Part shown: piece after piece, positions 1 through 6,277 of the stretch | How positions within the stretch are numbered: position 1 is the first letter of the stretch | Layout of the letters: each line of letters begins with the position of its first letter | Assembly: GCA_900754175.1 (NCBI GenBank) | Contig: CAAEBS010000030.1 | Span: forward strand, 1-6,685 | Source of the DNA: Clostridia bacterium | Lineage (GTDB): Bacteria; Bacillota; Clostridia; Oscillospirales; CAG-272 | Direction of reading: 5' to 3' | DNA: 6,685 nucleotides | The notes under the pieces: generated by a model | Told to the model about the DNA's origin: nothing | The model's input: only the letters and a program-made list of their open reading frames with translations | Databases searched by the model: none | Translations under genes and position numbers: made by a program

Positions 1-807
1 ATACGGGACGTGCTGGCAAAAGCGCCGGAGCCTCCGGTTGCCGAAATGGCGGCGGAGATATCCGTACCGCAGGATGTGCCACAGGAAGTTCCTGCACCCC
101 GGGAGATCCCCGTATCGCAGGAGAGCCTCATGTCGCAGGAAACGCCGGGCGCACAGACGTTCCGACCGGAGGAAAGCGAGGTACCGCCCGCACGTCCGGC
201 AGAGGAGAGCGCACCGGTGATGAATTCGCTGAGCTACCGGATCATCGGCGAGGCGTTCTGCTCCTACGTGATCGTGGAAAAAGGCGATCGGCTGTTGCTG
301 ATCGACAAGCACGCCGCACACGAGCGGATCCTGTTTGAACAGCTGAAAGCGCATCTGAAGGGACAGACCGGCGCCTCCCAGCTTCTGATGCTTCCGGTGG
401 AGGTGATGCTGACCTCCGAGGAGGTGGAACTGCTCACGCAGTACCGGCACGAGATCGAGGCGGTGGGCTTTGCCTTTACCGCCGGGAAATATACCGTAAG
501 CGTAACGGCAATGCCGGAGGGAATCGAGACCGACGCCATTCCCGATATGCTGTCGGTCATGGCGGACCGCATCAAAAACGCCACCGGCTCTGCCCGGCTG
601 ACACGGGACATCATTTTTGAAAAAGCGCTGTATCAGGCGGCGTGCAAGGCGGCGATCAAGGCGGGAAGAGAATATCCGCCCGAATACATCCAGTGGCTTG
701 TGGCAAAGCTTATGGAGTTGCCGGACATCACGGTCTGCCCGCACGGTCGTCCGGTCGCCATGGAGCTGACCAAGCGGAACCTTGACCACCAGTTTGAGCG
801 GTCATGA
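1..807 (+). CDS. mutL: DNA mismatch repair protein MutL, C-terminal part (5' end outside window)
   Basis: The frame is open from base 1, so this is the 3' part of a gene that starts upstream; the GTG at 10 is not a real start. About 72 residues of Pro/Glu/Ala-rich linker (to about 219) precede the C-terminal dimerisation domain. This domain carries the metal-dependent nicking-endonuclease signature of MutL proteins from bacteria lacking MutH: DKHAAHERILFE at 304-339 fits D-x-H-A-x2-E-x4-E. The supporting motifs ACKAAIKAG (640-666) and CPHGRP (736-753) are present, and the protein ends in FERS, matching the C-terminal F-x-R element. By family knowledge it is recruited by MutS and nicks the newly made strand. 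The ATPase domain lies outside the window. In many Firmicutes miaA follows mutL; here tgt does, 77 bases on. Identity is very secure; nuclease activity is inferred from the motifs. Confidence 0.96.
   Translation: MRDVLAKAPEPPVAEMAAEISVPQDVPQEVPAPREIPVSQESLMSQETPGAQTFRPEESEVPPARPAEESAPVMNSLSYRIIGEAFCSYVIVEKGDRLLLIDKHAAHERILFEQLKAHLKGQTGASQLLMLPVEVMLTSEEVELLTQYRHEIEAVGFAFTAGKYTVSVTAMPEGIETDAIPDMLSVMADRIKNATGSARLTRDIIFEKALYQAACKAAIKAGREYPPEYIQWLVAKLMELPDITVCPHGRPVAMELTKRNLDHQFERS
64..147 (+). repeat. Imperfect short repeats in the MutL interdomain linker
   Basis: The linker repeats a four- to six-residue unit of the form V/I-P/S-Q-D/E: VPQD (64-75), VPQE (76-87), IPVSQE (106-123) and MSQE (130-141). 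At the DNA level CCGTACCGCAGGA at 62-74 recurs with one mismatch at 110-122, a 48-base period, which suggests small tandem duplications that have since diverged. The rest of the linker to about position 216 is low complexity, rich in Pro, Glu and Ala, and probably disordered. MutL linkers are known to vary widely in sequence and length. Confidence 0.6.
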
Positions 808-825
808 GCTGAACTTCAATTGAAT

Positions 826-831
826 TATGAT
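826..831 (+). promoter_or_regulatory. Possible -10 element upstream of tgt
   Basis: TATGAT matches the sigma-A -10 consensus at five of six positions and lies 53 bases before the tgt start. No convincing -35 is found at 16-18 bases upstream (the best, ATGAGC at 804-809, matches three of six and overlaps the mutL stop). It could give tgt-tldD-tldE a promoter of their own, or it may be chance in an AT-rich gap that also holds the palindrome TTCAATTGAA at 815-824. Confidence 0.2.
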
Positions 832-845
832 CTGCATTTCTTTTG

Positions 846-872
846 CTTGCTTTTCTGCGAAAGAAAGGCAAG
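846..872 (+). promoter_or_regulatory. Hairpin abutting the tgt ribosome binding site
   Basis: CTTGCTTTTCT (846-856) can pair with AGAAAGGCAAG (862-872) around the five-base loop GCGAA. This gives an 11-pair stem with one G-U wobble. The 3' arm ends one base before the AGGAGG ribosome binding site at 873-878. No T-run follows, so it is not an intrinsic terminator. It may shape access to the ribosome binding site, protect the 5' end of a processed mRNA, or be the remnant of a dispersed palindromic repeat. The pairing is directly visible; the function is inference. Confidence 0.5.
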
Positions 873-878
873 AGGAGG
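873..878 (+). promoter_or_regulatory. Ribosome binding site of tgt
   Basis: A full AGGAGG sits six bases before the ATG at 885. It fixes that ATG as the start and rules out the in-frame TTG at 843, which would place the hairpin and this site inside the coding region. Confidence 0.9.
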
Positions 879-884
879 AAAAAT

Positions 885-2021
885 ATGTTTGAGATTCTTA
901 CGACCGACGGGCGTGCAAGACGAGGTGTTCTGCACACCGTCCACGGCGATATCCAGACCCCGGTGTTCATGAACGTCGGAACCTGCGCCGCCATCAAGGG
1001 CGGAGTTTCCACAAGGGAGCTGATCGACCTTGACTGCCAGGTGGAGCTTTCCAACACCTACCACCTGCATATCCGCCCGGGTGACCAGCTGATCTACGAA
1101 ATGGGCGGACTTCACAAATTCATGAACTGGCAGAGACCGATTCTGACCGACAGCGGCGGATTTCAGGTATTTTCTCTTGCGCAACTGCGTAAAATAACCG
1201 AGGAGGGCGTTCGCTTTGCCTCGCATATCGACGGCAAGCGGATCTTTATGGGACCGGAGGAAAGTATGCAGATCCAGTCCCATCTTGCCTCCACGATCGC
1301 CATGGCGTTTGACGAGTGCATTGAAAATCCCGCTCCCTACGATTATGTAAAGAATTCCTGTGAGCGGACGGCACGCTGGCTTGTCCGGTGCAAAAACGAA
1401 ATGGACAGGCTGAATTCTCTGCCTGAGACGATCAACCGCAACCAGCTTCTGTTCGGTATCAACCAGGGGGGGACCTACGAGGATCTCCGGATTGCCCATA
1501 TGGAAAAGATTGCGGAGCTTGACCTGGCGGGCTATGCCATCGGCGGTCTTGCCGTCGGCGAGGAGACCGAGGAAATGTACCGCATTATTGATGCGGTGGA
1601 GCCGCATATGCCGAAAAACAAGCCCCGGTACCTGATGGGGGTGGGCACGCCCTGCAACATTCTGGAGGCGGTGCACCTTGGGGTGGATTTCTTTGACTGC
1701 GTGATGCCGAGCCGGAATGCACGGCACGGAAATCTGTTTACCTGGCACGGAAAAATGAATCTTCTCAACGAGAAATATGCCAAGGATCCCAGACCCTTTG
1801 ACGAGGGCTGTCAGTGCCCGACCTGCCGCAATTACAGCCGTTCCTACGTGCGGCATCTCATCAAGGCGAAGGAATCGCTGGGAATGAGGCTTGCGGTTAC
1901 TCACAACCTGTATTTTTACAACAATCTGACCCGGGAAATCCGCAATGCGCTGGACGGCGGGTATTTTGAGAGCTTCTATCAGAAATACAGAAATATTCTT
2001 GGGGAGCGTTCCCAGGACTGA
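885..2021 (+). CDS. tgt: Queuine/preQ1 tRNA-ribosyltransferase (tRNA-guanine transglycosylase)
   Basis: This 378-residue enzyme swaps the guanine at wobble position 34 of GUN-anticodon tRNAs (Asp, Asn, His, Tyr) for a 7-deazaguanine base, the committed step of queuosine formation; it acts in the cytosol. Compared from memory with the Zymomonas enzyme, all key residues are present: acid/base Asp89 in ILTDSGGFQVFSL, substrate-binding Asp143 in AFDEC, Gln194-Gly-Gly, IGGLAVGE at 219-226, and nucleophile Asp271 in FFDCVMPSRNARHG. The zinc site is Cys309, Cys311, Cys314 and His340. Cys145 and Val224 occupy the positions that are Cys158 and Val233 in the preQ1-using bacterial enzyme, so preQ1 is the likelier substrate. 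Length matches the family (about 375). The N-terminal stretch (NVGTCAAIKGGVSTREL) departs from the proteobacterial form, which I take to be clade-specific. tldD follows after 13 bases, so they share a message. Queuosine synthesis genes are not in the window. Confidence 0.97.
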   Translation: MFEILTTDGRARRGVLHTVHGDIQTPVFMNVGTCAAIKGGVSTRELIDLDCQVELSNTYHLHIRPGDQLIYEMGGLHKFMNWQRPILTDSGGFQVFSLAQLRKITEEGVRFASHIDGKRIFMGPEESMQIQSHLASTIAMAFDECIENPAPYDYVKNSCERTARWLVRCKNEMDRLNSLPETINRNQLLFGINQGGTYEDLRIAHMEKIAELDLAGYAIGGLAVGEETEEMYRIIDAVEPHMPKNKPRYLMGVGTPCNILEAVHLGVDFFDCVMPSRNARHGNLFTWHGKMNLLNEKYAKDPRPFDEGCQCPTCRNYSRSYVRHLIKAKESLGMRLAVTHNLYFYNNLTREIRNALDGGYFESFYQKYRNILGERSQD

Positions 2022-2034
2022 AGCGGAGGGAAAT

Positions 2035-3414
2035 ATGTTCAAACAGAGCTTATTGGAAGAGGTGTTGGGCTGTGCGCTGTCAAGCGGCGGCGATTTTGCC
2101 GAGCTTTACGGTGAGCGCACCCACAACAACACCATTCAGATGGTGGACGGAAAGATCGACAAGGTGTGCGATAACTTCCTGTCGGGCGTGGGCGTCCGGG
2201 TATTTTCCGGTCTGCGCACGGTGTACGCCTGTACTACGGACCTGACCCGGGAGGGCTTGCTTGCCTGTGCCCGTTCGGCGGCGCAGGCGCTTGCCGAGAT
2301 ACGGGAGGCGGGAAGCGTGTCGCTTACCCGTCGGGACGTCCGGGATATCCACCCGGTGAAATTCAATCCCACCGATCCGGAAAACAAAAGACGGTGCGAG
2401 GTGCTGAAAGCCGCCTGCTTTGCGGCAAAGGAGCACGACCCGGTGATCTCTCAGGTGCAGGGAACCTTTATCGGCGTCGATCACGCCATTCTCGTGGCGA
2501 ACAGTGAGGGACTGCTGACCGAGGACCGCCACGTGCGCACCCGGCTTGTCGTCAGCGCCGTTGCCTCGGAGGGCGGAGAGAACCAGTCCGGTTTCTGTGC
2601 GCCCGGTCGTGGAATGGGTCTGGAAATGTTTGAACTGTTCGACCCGAAAGAGATCGGGATTCATGCCGCAAGGCAGGCGGTGGTCAACCTGCGGGCGGGG
2701 TATTGCCCGGCGGGTCAGATGACGGTCGCCATTGAAAACGGCTTTGGCGGAGTGATTTTCCACGAGGCGTGCGGACATTCGCTGGAGGCGACGCAGGTCG
2801 GCGTGGGGATGTCGGAGATGTGCGGCAAGCTCGGGCAGAAGGTGGCAAACGAGAAGATCACGGCAATCGACGACGGCACCATTCCGGGCGCTTGGGGATC
2901 GGTCAACATCGACGACGAGGGCAACCCGACCCAGCGGAACGTGCTGATTGAGGGGGGCGTGCTGAAAAATTATATGATAGACCGGTTAGGTTCCCGCAGA
3001 ATGGGAATGCCGATGACGGGCAACAGCCGGCGGCAGGGTTACAGCTTTGAGCCGACCTCCCGGATGACCAATACCTTTATCGACAACGGTCCGGACCGGA
3101 ACGAGGACATCATTTCCTCGATCGAATACGGTCTGTACGCCAAGGAAATGGGCGGCGGCTCGGTCAACCCTTTGACGGGGGCGTTCAACTTTGCCGTGAA
3201 AGAGGGTTATCTCATCCGCAACGGAAATATCTGCGAGCCGGTGCGTGGCGCATCGCTTGTGGGCACCGGTTCCCAGATATTGCAGGACATCGACATGGTG
3301 GGGCAGAACCTTGCCACCGGGCAGGGAATGTGCGGCTCCTCCAGCGGAAATATCCCCACCGACGTGGGACAGCCACTTATCCGTGTGAAGAAGATCACGG
3401 TAGGCGGACGGTAA
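2035..3414 (+). CDS. tldD: Metalloprotease TldD, catalytic subunit of the TldD/TldE protease
   Basis: This 459-residue protein belongs to the TldD/PmbA (U62) family; Escherichia coli TldD has about 480 residues. The zinc motif H-E-x3-H is HEACGH at residues 243-248 (2761-2778). The expected third ligand is Cys433 in GMCGSSSG near the C-terminus (codon at 3331), followed by the typical ending DVGQPLIRVKKITVGG. The core segment D-D-E-G-N-P-T-x-R plus IEGGVLK at residues 293-311 is also typical. By family knowledge TldD pairs with TldE into a chamber that digests unfolded peptides; in E. coli it trims the microcin B17 leader and helps degrade the antitoxin CcdA. The ATG at 2035 is chosen for its GGAGGG (2025-2030) and its position just after the tgt stop; the frame extends upstream but only by overlapping tgt. 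tldE follows 15 bases on. No peptide-precursor gene is nearby, so its substrate is unknown. Confidence 0.95.
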   Translation: MFKQSLLEEVLGCALSSGGDFAELYGERTHNNTIQMVDGKIDKVCDNFLSGVGVRVFSGLRTVYACTTDLTREGLLACARSAAQALAEIREAGSVSLTRRDVRDIHPVKFNPTDPENKRRCEVLKAACFAAKEHDPVISQVQGTFIGVDHAILVANSEGLLTEDRHVRTRLVVSAVASEGGENQSGFCAPGRGMGLEMFELFDPKEIGIHAARQAVVNLRAGYCPAGQMTVAIENGFGGVIFHEACGHSLEATQVGVGMSEMCGKLGQKVANEKITAIDDGTIPGAWGSVNIDDEGNPTQRNVLIEGGVLKNYMIDRLGSRRMGMPMTGNSRRQGYSFEPTSRMTNTFIDNGPDRNEDIISSIEYGLYAKEMGGGSVNPLTGAFNFAVKEGYLIRNGNICEPVRGASLVGTGSQILQDIDMVGQNLATGQGMCGSSSGNIPTDVGQPLIRVKKITVGGR

Positions 3415-3429
3415 AAGGGGGCGTGAATT

Positions 3430-4773
3430 ATGAAATTTGATGCGGTGAAAAACAGCCTGATCACCGAGGCAAAGCGGGCGGGACTGGAAGAATATGAGGT
3501 CTTTTACATGGAGTCCTCGGGGATTTCCGCCCAGACGCTGAAAGACGAGATCTCCTCTTTCTCCTCTGCGGTCAACGGCGGCGTCTGCTTCCGTTGCCTT
3601 TCAGGCGGAAAGATCGGAAGCGCTTCTACCGAGCTTCTGGAGGAGGAAGAGATGCGGGCGCTGGTCGCCCGTGCCATTGCCAATGCCGGGATGCTGGAGA
3701 GCGACGACGAGGTGGAAATTTTTGAAGGCTCCGACCACTACGAAAAGCCGGAATCCTCCGATTACCGGGCGCTCAGTGCGGCAGAGATCAAGGAAATTGC
3801 ACTGGATCTGCAGAAAGAAACTTATGCGCAGAGCGGACTTGTGACCGACGGGACGGAGTCCTGCGCATTTTGCGAGAGCTTTTCGGTGGAGCTTCTGAAC
3901 TCCAAGGGACTGTACCTGCGCAACACGGCGGGCGTTAGCTGTGCTTACGTCAGCGTGGCGGTGCGGCGTGGCGAGGAGGCGCAGGACGCCTTTGACTTTG
4001 CGCCCAGTCTCAAGCCGGAGGATCTGAGCACACTGCCCGGCAGAGTAGTGGAGGAGGCGATCTCCAAGCTGTCGGCGCAGGAGGTGGACTCCGGAAAATA
4101 TGACGTAATCATCAGTGGCAGGCAGATGCGTGCGCTGTTGTCGGCGTATTCTTCGGTTTTTTCGGCAAAGAGCGCCCAGCTGGGACTTTCGTTGCTCCGG
4201 GGCAAGGAGGGAGAGAAGATTGCCGCCGATACGGTGACGCTGATCGACGACCCCATGCGGCACGGAGCGCCCGTGCAGACGCCGTTTGACGGCGAGGGCG
4301 TGGCAACCTACCGCAAGCCGGTGATCGAGGGGGGCGTGCTGAAAACCCTGCTTTACGATCTGGCAACCGCAAAAAAGGCGGGCAGGACCTCTACCGGAAA
4401 CGGTCAGCGTGCGTCCTATTCCGACGCCGTGACCATCCGTCCCTACAACTTTTATCTGGCGCCGGGAACGCTTGGCGAGGGCGCTTTGTTTGCCCGGCTG
4501 AAGGACGGCATTTATATTACCGAGCTGAAAGGACTTCATGCGGGAGCCGATGCCGTGACCGGAGATTTTTCGATCGACAGCGAGGGCTTTATGGTGCGTG
4601 ACGGCAGGATCTGTGAAGCGGTCCGTTCCTTTACGGTGGCGGGAAACTTCTTTGATCTGCTGAAAAAGATTGAGGCGGTGGGCGACCGGGTCTACTTCGG
4701 GATTCCTGCCGGCTTCACGGTTTACGGCTCGCCGGACGTTCTGCTCCGGAAAATGAGCATCGCCGGGAAATAA
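3430..4773 (+). CDS. pmbA: TldE/PmbA, non-catalytic partner of TldD
   Basis: This 447-residue protein matches the PmbA (TldE) branch of the same family and has the expected length (E. coli about 450). It has no H-E-x3-H motif anywhere, as expected for the subunit that supplies structure while TldD supplies zinc chemistry. Family landmarks are FDGEGVATYRKPVIEGGVLK from residue 286, the Thr-Gly-Asn-Gly segment after it, GLHAGADAVTGDFS from residue 368, and VAGNFFDLLKKIEAVG from residue 403. The ATG at 3430 has a GGGGG-type ribosome binding site (3417-3421) eight bases upstream. It lies 15 bases after tldD, so both subunits come from one message, fitting a 1:1 complex. No terminator follows: the glyS promoter begins three bases after its stop, so read-through into glyS is likely. 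The main alternative, a second TldD-like protein of separate function, is unlikely given the missing zinc motif and the pairing. Confidence 0.94.
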   Translation: MKFDAVKNSLITEAKRAGLEEYEVFYMESSGISAQTLKDEISSFSSAVNGGVCFRCLSGGKIGSASTELLEEEEMRALVARAIANAGMLESDDEVEIFEGSDHYEKPESSDYRALSAAEIKEIALDLQKETYAQSGLVTDGTESCAFCESFSVELLNSKGLYLRNTAGVSCAYVSVAVRRGEEAQDAFDFAPSLKPEDLSTLPGRVVEEAISKLSAQEVDSGKYDVIISGRQMRALLSAYSSVFSAKSAQLGLSLLRGKEGEKIAADTVTLIDDPMRHGAPVQTPFDGEGVATYRKPVIEGGVLKTLLYDLATAKKAGRTSTGNGQRASYSDAVTIRPYNFYLAPGTLGEGALFARLKDGIYITELKGLHAGADAVTGDFSIDSEGFMVRDGRICEAVRSFTVAGNFFDLLKKIEAVGDRVYFGIPAGFTVYGSPDVLLRKMSIAGK

Positions 4774-4776
4774 CAG

Positions 4777-4805
4777 TTGACAAGGCGGAATATCTGTGAT
4801 ACAAT
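4777..4805 (+). promoter_or_regulatory. Sigma-A promoter of glyS
   Basis: TTGACA (4777-4782) is a perfect -35. After exactly 17 bases comes TACAAT (4800-4805), five of six against the -10 consensus, preceded by TGA (4797-4799), which supplies an extended -10 TGn. Transcription should start near 4811-4813, giving an untranslated leader of only about 40 bases. That is too short for a T-box, so glyS is not controlled by the uncharged-tRNA riboswitch common for synthetase genes in Firmicutes. The half-sites ATATC (4790-4794) and GATAT (4812-4816) flank the -10; whether they form an operator is unknown. Confidence 0.87.
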
Positions 4806-4838
4806 AATGAGGATATACAGGACCTTTAAAGGAAAATG

Positions 4839-4844
4839 AAAGGA
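4839..4844 (+). promoter_or_regulatory. Ribosome binding site deciding the glyS start
   Basis: AAAGGA lies nine bases before the ATG at 4854. The same AAAGGA also occurs at 4828-4833, only two bases before the in-frame ATG at 4836, which is too close for efficient initiation. The 4854 start is therefore preferred. Confidence 0.6.
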
Positions 4845-4853
4845 TACAGAAAC

Positions 4854-6251
4854 ATGAACAACTCGGAAAAAACAATGGATAAAATCGTTGCCCTCTGTAA
4901 AAACCGTGGATTTATTTTCCCCGGCTCCGAAATTTACGGCGGACTTGCAAACTCCTGGGATTACGGTCCCCTCGGCGTGGAGTTCAAGAACAACGTAAAG
5001 CGTGCCTGGTGGAAGAAATTCGTGCAGGAGTGCCGCTATAACGTAGGTCTGGACAGCGCTATCATCATGAACCCGCAGGCGTGGGTCGCTTCGGGACACG
5101 TGGGCGGATTTTCCGACCCGCTGATGGATTGCAAATCCTGCAAGACCCGTCACCGTGCCGACAAGCTGATCGAGGATTACGCTTTCCAGAACGGGCTGGA
5201 CGACAATCCCGCCGGCTGGAGCTTTGAGCAGATGGCGGCGTACATCAAGGAAAGAGGGATCAAGTGCCCCAACTGCGGCGGCACCGACTTTACCGAGATC
5301 AAGAAATTCAACCTGATGTTCAAAACCTATCAGGGCGTGACCGAGGACTCCTCTACCGAGCTGTATCTGCGCCCCGAGACCGCACAGGGCATCTTCGTGG
5401 ATTTCCCCAACATTCAGCGTTCCTCCCGGAAAAAACTGCCGTTCGGCGTTTGCCAGATCGGTAAATCCTTCCGGAACGAGATTACCCCCGGAAACTTCAC
5501 CTTCCGTACCCGGGAATTTGAGCAGATGGAGCTGGAATTTTTCTGCAAGCCCGGAACCGACCTGGAATGGTTTGCTTTCTGGAAAGATTACTGCCACAAG
5601 TTCCTGCTGAACCTCGGAATGAGGGACGAGAACCTCAAGCTGCGTGATCACAGCCCGGAGGAGCTTTGCTTCTATTCCAAGGCGACCACCGACTTTGAAT
5701 TTCTGTTCCCGTTCGGCTGGGGTGAACTTTGGGGCGTGGCGGACAGAACCGATTACGACCTGTCCCAGCACGCAAAGCACAGCGGCAAGGATCTGCAGTA
5801 TTTCGACCCCGAAACGGGCGAAAAGTACACGCCGTACGTGGTGGAGCCGTCGCTTGGCGCCGACCGTGTGGCGCTGGCGTTCCTGGTGGATGCCTACGAC
5901 GAAGAGGTCATTGACGCCGAAAAGAACGATATCCGTGTGGTCCTGCACCTGCATCCGTACCTTGCGCCCTTCAAGGCGGCGGTCCTTCCGCTTTCCAAGA
6001 AGCTAAGCGAGGGAGCAGACCGTGTGTTCACCGAGCTCAGCCACTACTTTACGGTGGACTACGACGAGGCAGGTTCTATCGGCAAGCGCTATCGCCGTCA
6101 GGACGAGATCGGTACGCCCTTGTGCATTACCTACGACTTTGATTCCGAGACCGACGGTTGCGTGACCGTCCGTGACCGTGACACCATGGAGCAGGTCCGG
6201 ATTCCGGTTACCGAGCTGAAAGCTTACATCGAAAAGAAGATCGAATTCTGA
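4854..6251 (+). CDS. glyS: Glycyl-tRNA synthetase, dimeric single-chain type
   Basis: This class II synthetase of 465 residues charges tRNA-Gly with glycine using ATP. It is the homodimeric, eukaryote/archaea-like form found in many Gram-positives (often named glyQS), not the GlyQ/GlyS tetramer. The N-terminus carries PGSEIYGGLANSWDYGPLG (residues 23-41). A CxxC...CxxC pair (Cys93, Cys96, Cys138, Cys141) probably binds zinc. Motif 2 is FRNEITPGNFTFRTREFEQ with ATP-contacting Arg207; motif 3 is GADRVALAFL with Arg338. The anticodon-binding domain begins near residue 362 (VVLHLHPYLAPFK) and runs to the end. The ATG at 4854 is preferred over the in-frame ATG at 4836 because of ribosome-binding-site spacing and because known relatives begin close to the KTMDKIVALCKNRGF segment. 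It has its own promoter and no T-box. The next gene starts 26 bases after its stop. Confidence 0.97.
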   Translation: MNNSEKTMDKIVALCKNRGFIFPGSEIYGGLANSWDYGPLGVEFKNNVKRAWWKKFVQECRYNVGLDSAIIMNPQAWVASGHVGGFSDPLMDCKSCKTRHRADKLIEDYAFQNGLDDNPAGWSFEQMAAYIKERGIKCPNCGGTDFTEIKKFNLMFKTYQGVTEDSSTELYLRPETAQGIFVDFPNIQRSSRKKLPFGVCQIGKSFRNEITPGNFTFRTREFEQMELEFFCKPGTDLEWFAFWKDYCHKFLLNLGMRDENLKLRDHSPEELCFYSKATTDFEFLFPFGWGELWGVADRTDYDLSQHAKHSGKDLQYFDPETGEKYTPYVVEPSLGADRVALAFLVDAYDEEVIDAEKNDIRVVLHLHPYLAPFKAAVLPLSKKLSEGADRVFTELSHYFTVDYDEAGSIGKRYRRQDEIGTPLCITYDFDSETDGCVTVRDRDTMEQVRIPVTELKAYIEKKIEF

Positions 6252-6277
6252 AAACGATTCGGTGAGGAAAACGAAAA

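Noticed and set aside
10..12. GTG at the left edge as start of a 265-residue protein
   Set aside because: The frame stays open to base 1 and the protein begins in the middle of the MutL linker with no ribosome binding site; the gene is cut by the window.
815..824. Palindrome TTCAATTGAA as an operator
   Set aside because: It is a ten-base AT-rich palindrome with no known regulator match; chance is as likely.
843..884. TTG at 843 as the tgt start, adding 14 residues
   Set aside because: It has no ribosome binding site, and the extension would place the hairpin and AGGAGG inside the gene; the ATG at 885 gives the family's normal N-terminus.
825..2042. Long - strand open frame of 405 codons opposite tgt
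   Set aside because: It mirrors the tgt frame, shows no protein family features, and arises from codon bias in a GC-rich gene.
4807..4839. Ten-codon leader peptide (ATG at 4807, stop overlapping the ATG at 4836)
   Set aside because: The predicted transcription start near 4811-4813 lies after its ATG, it has no ribosome binding site, and its codons are not rich in Gly as an attenuator would need.
4774..4853. T-box riboswitch before glyS
   Set aside because: Only about 80 bases separate the genes and most hold the promoter; there is no specifier stem, T-box sequence or terminator.
3601..5954. Two long - strand open frames (3601-4875 and 4722-5954) opposite tldE and glyS
   Set aside because: Both lie opposite strongly recognised genes, are rich in His and Arg as expected for antisense shadows, and have no credible ribosome binding site or family match.
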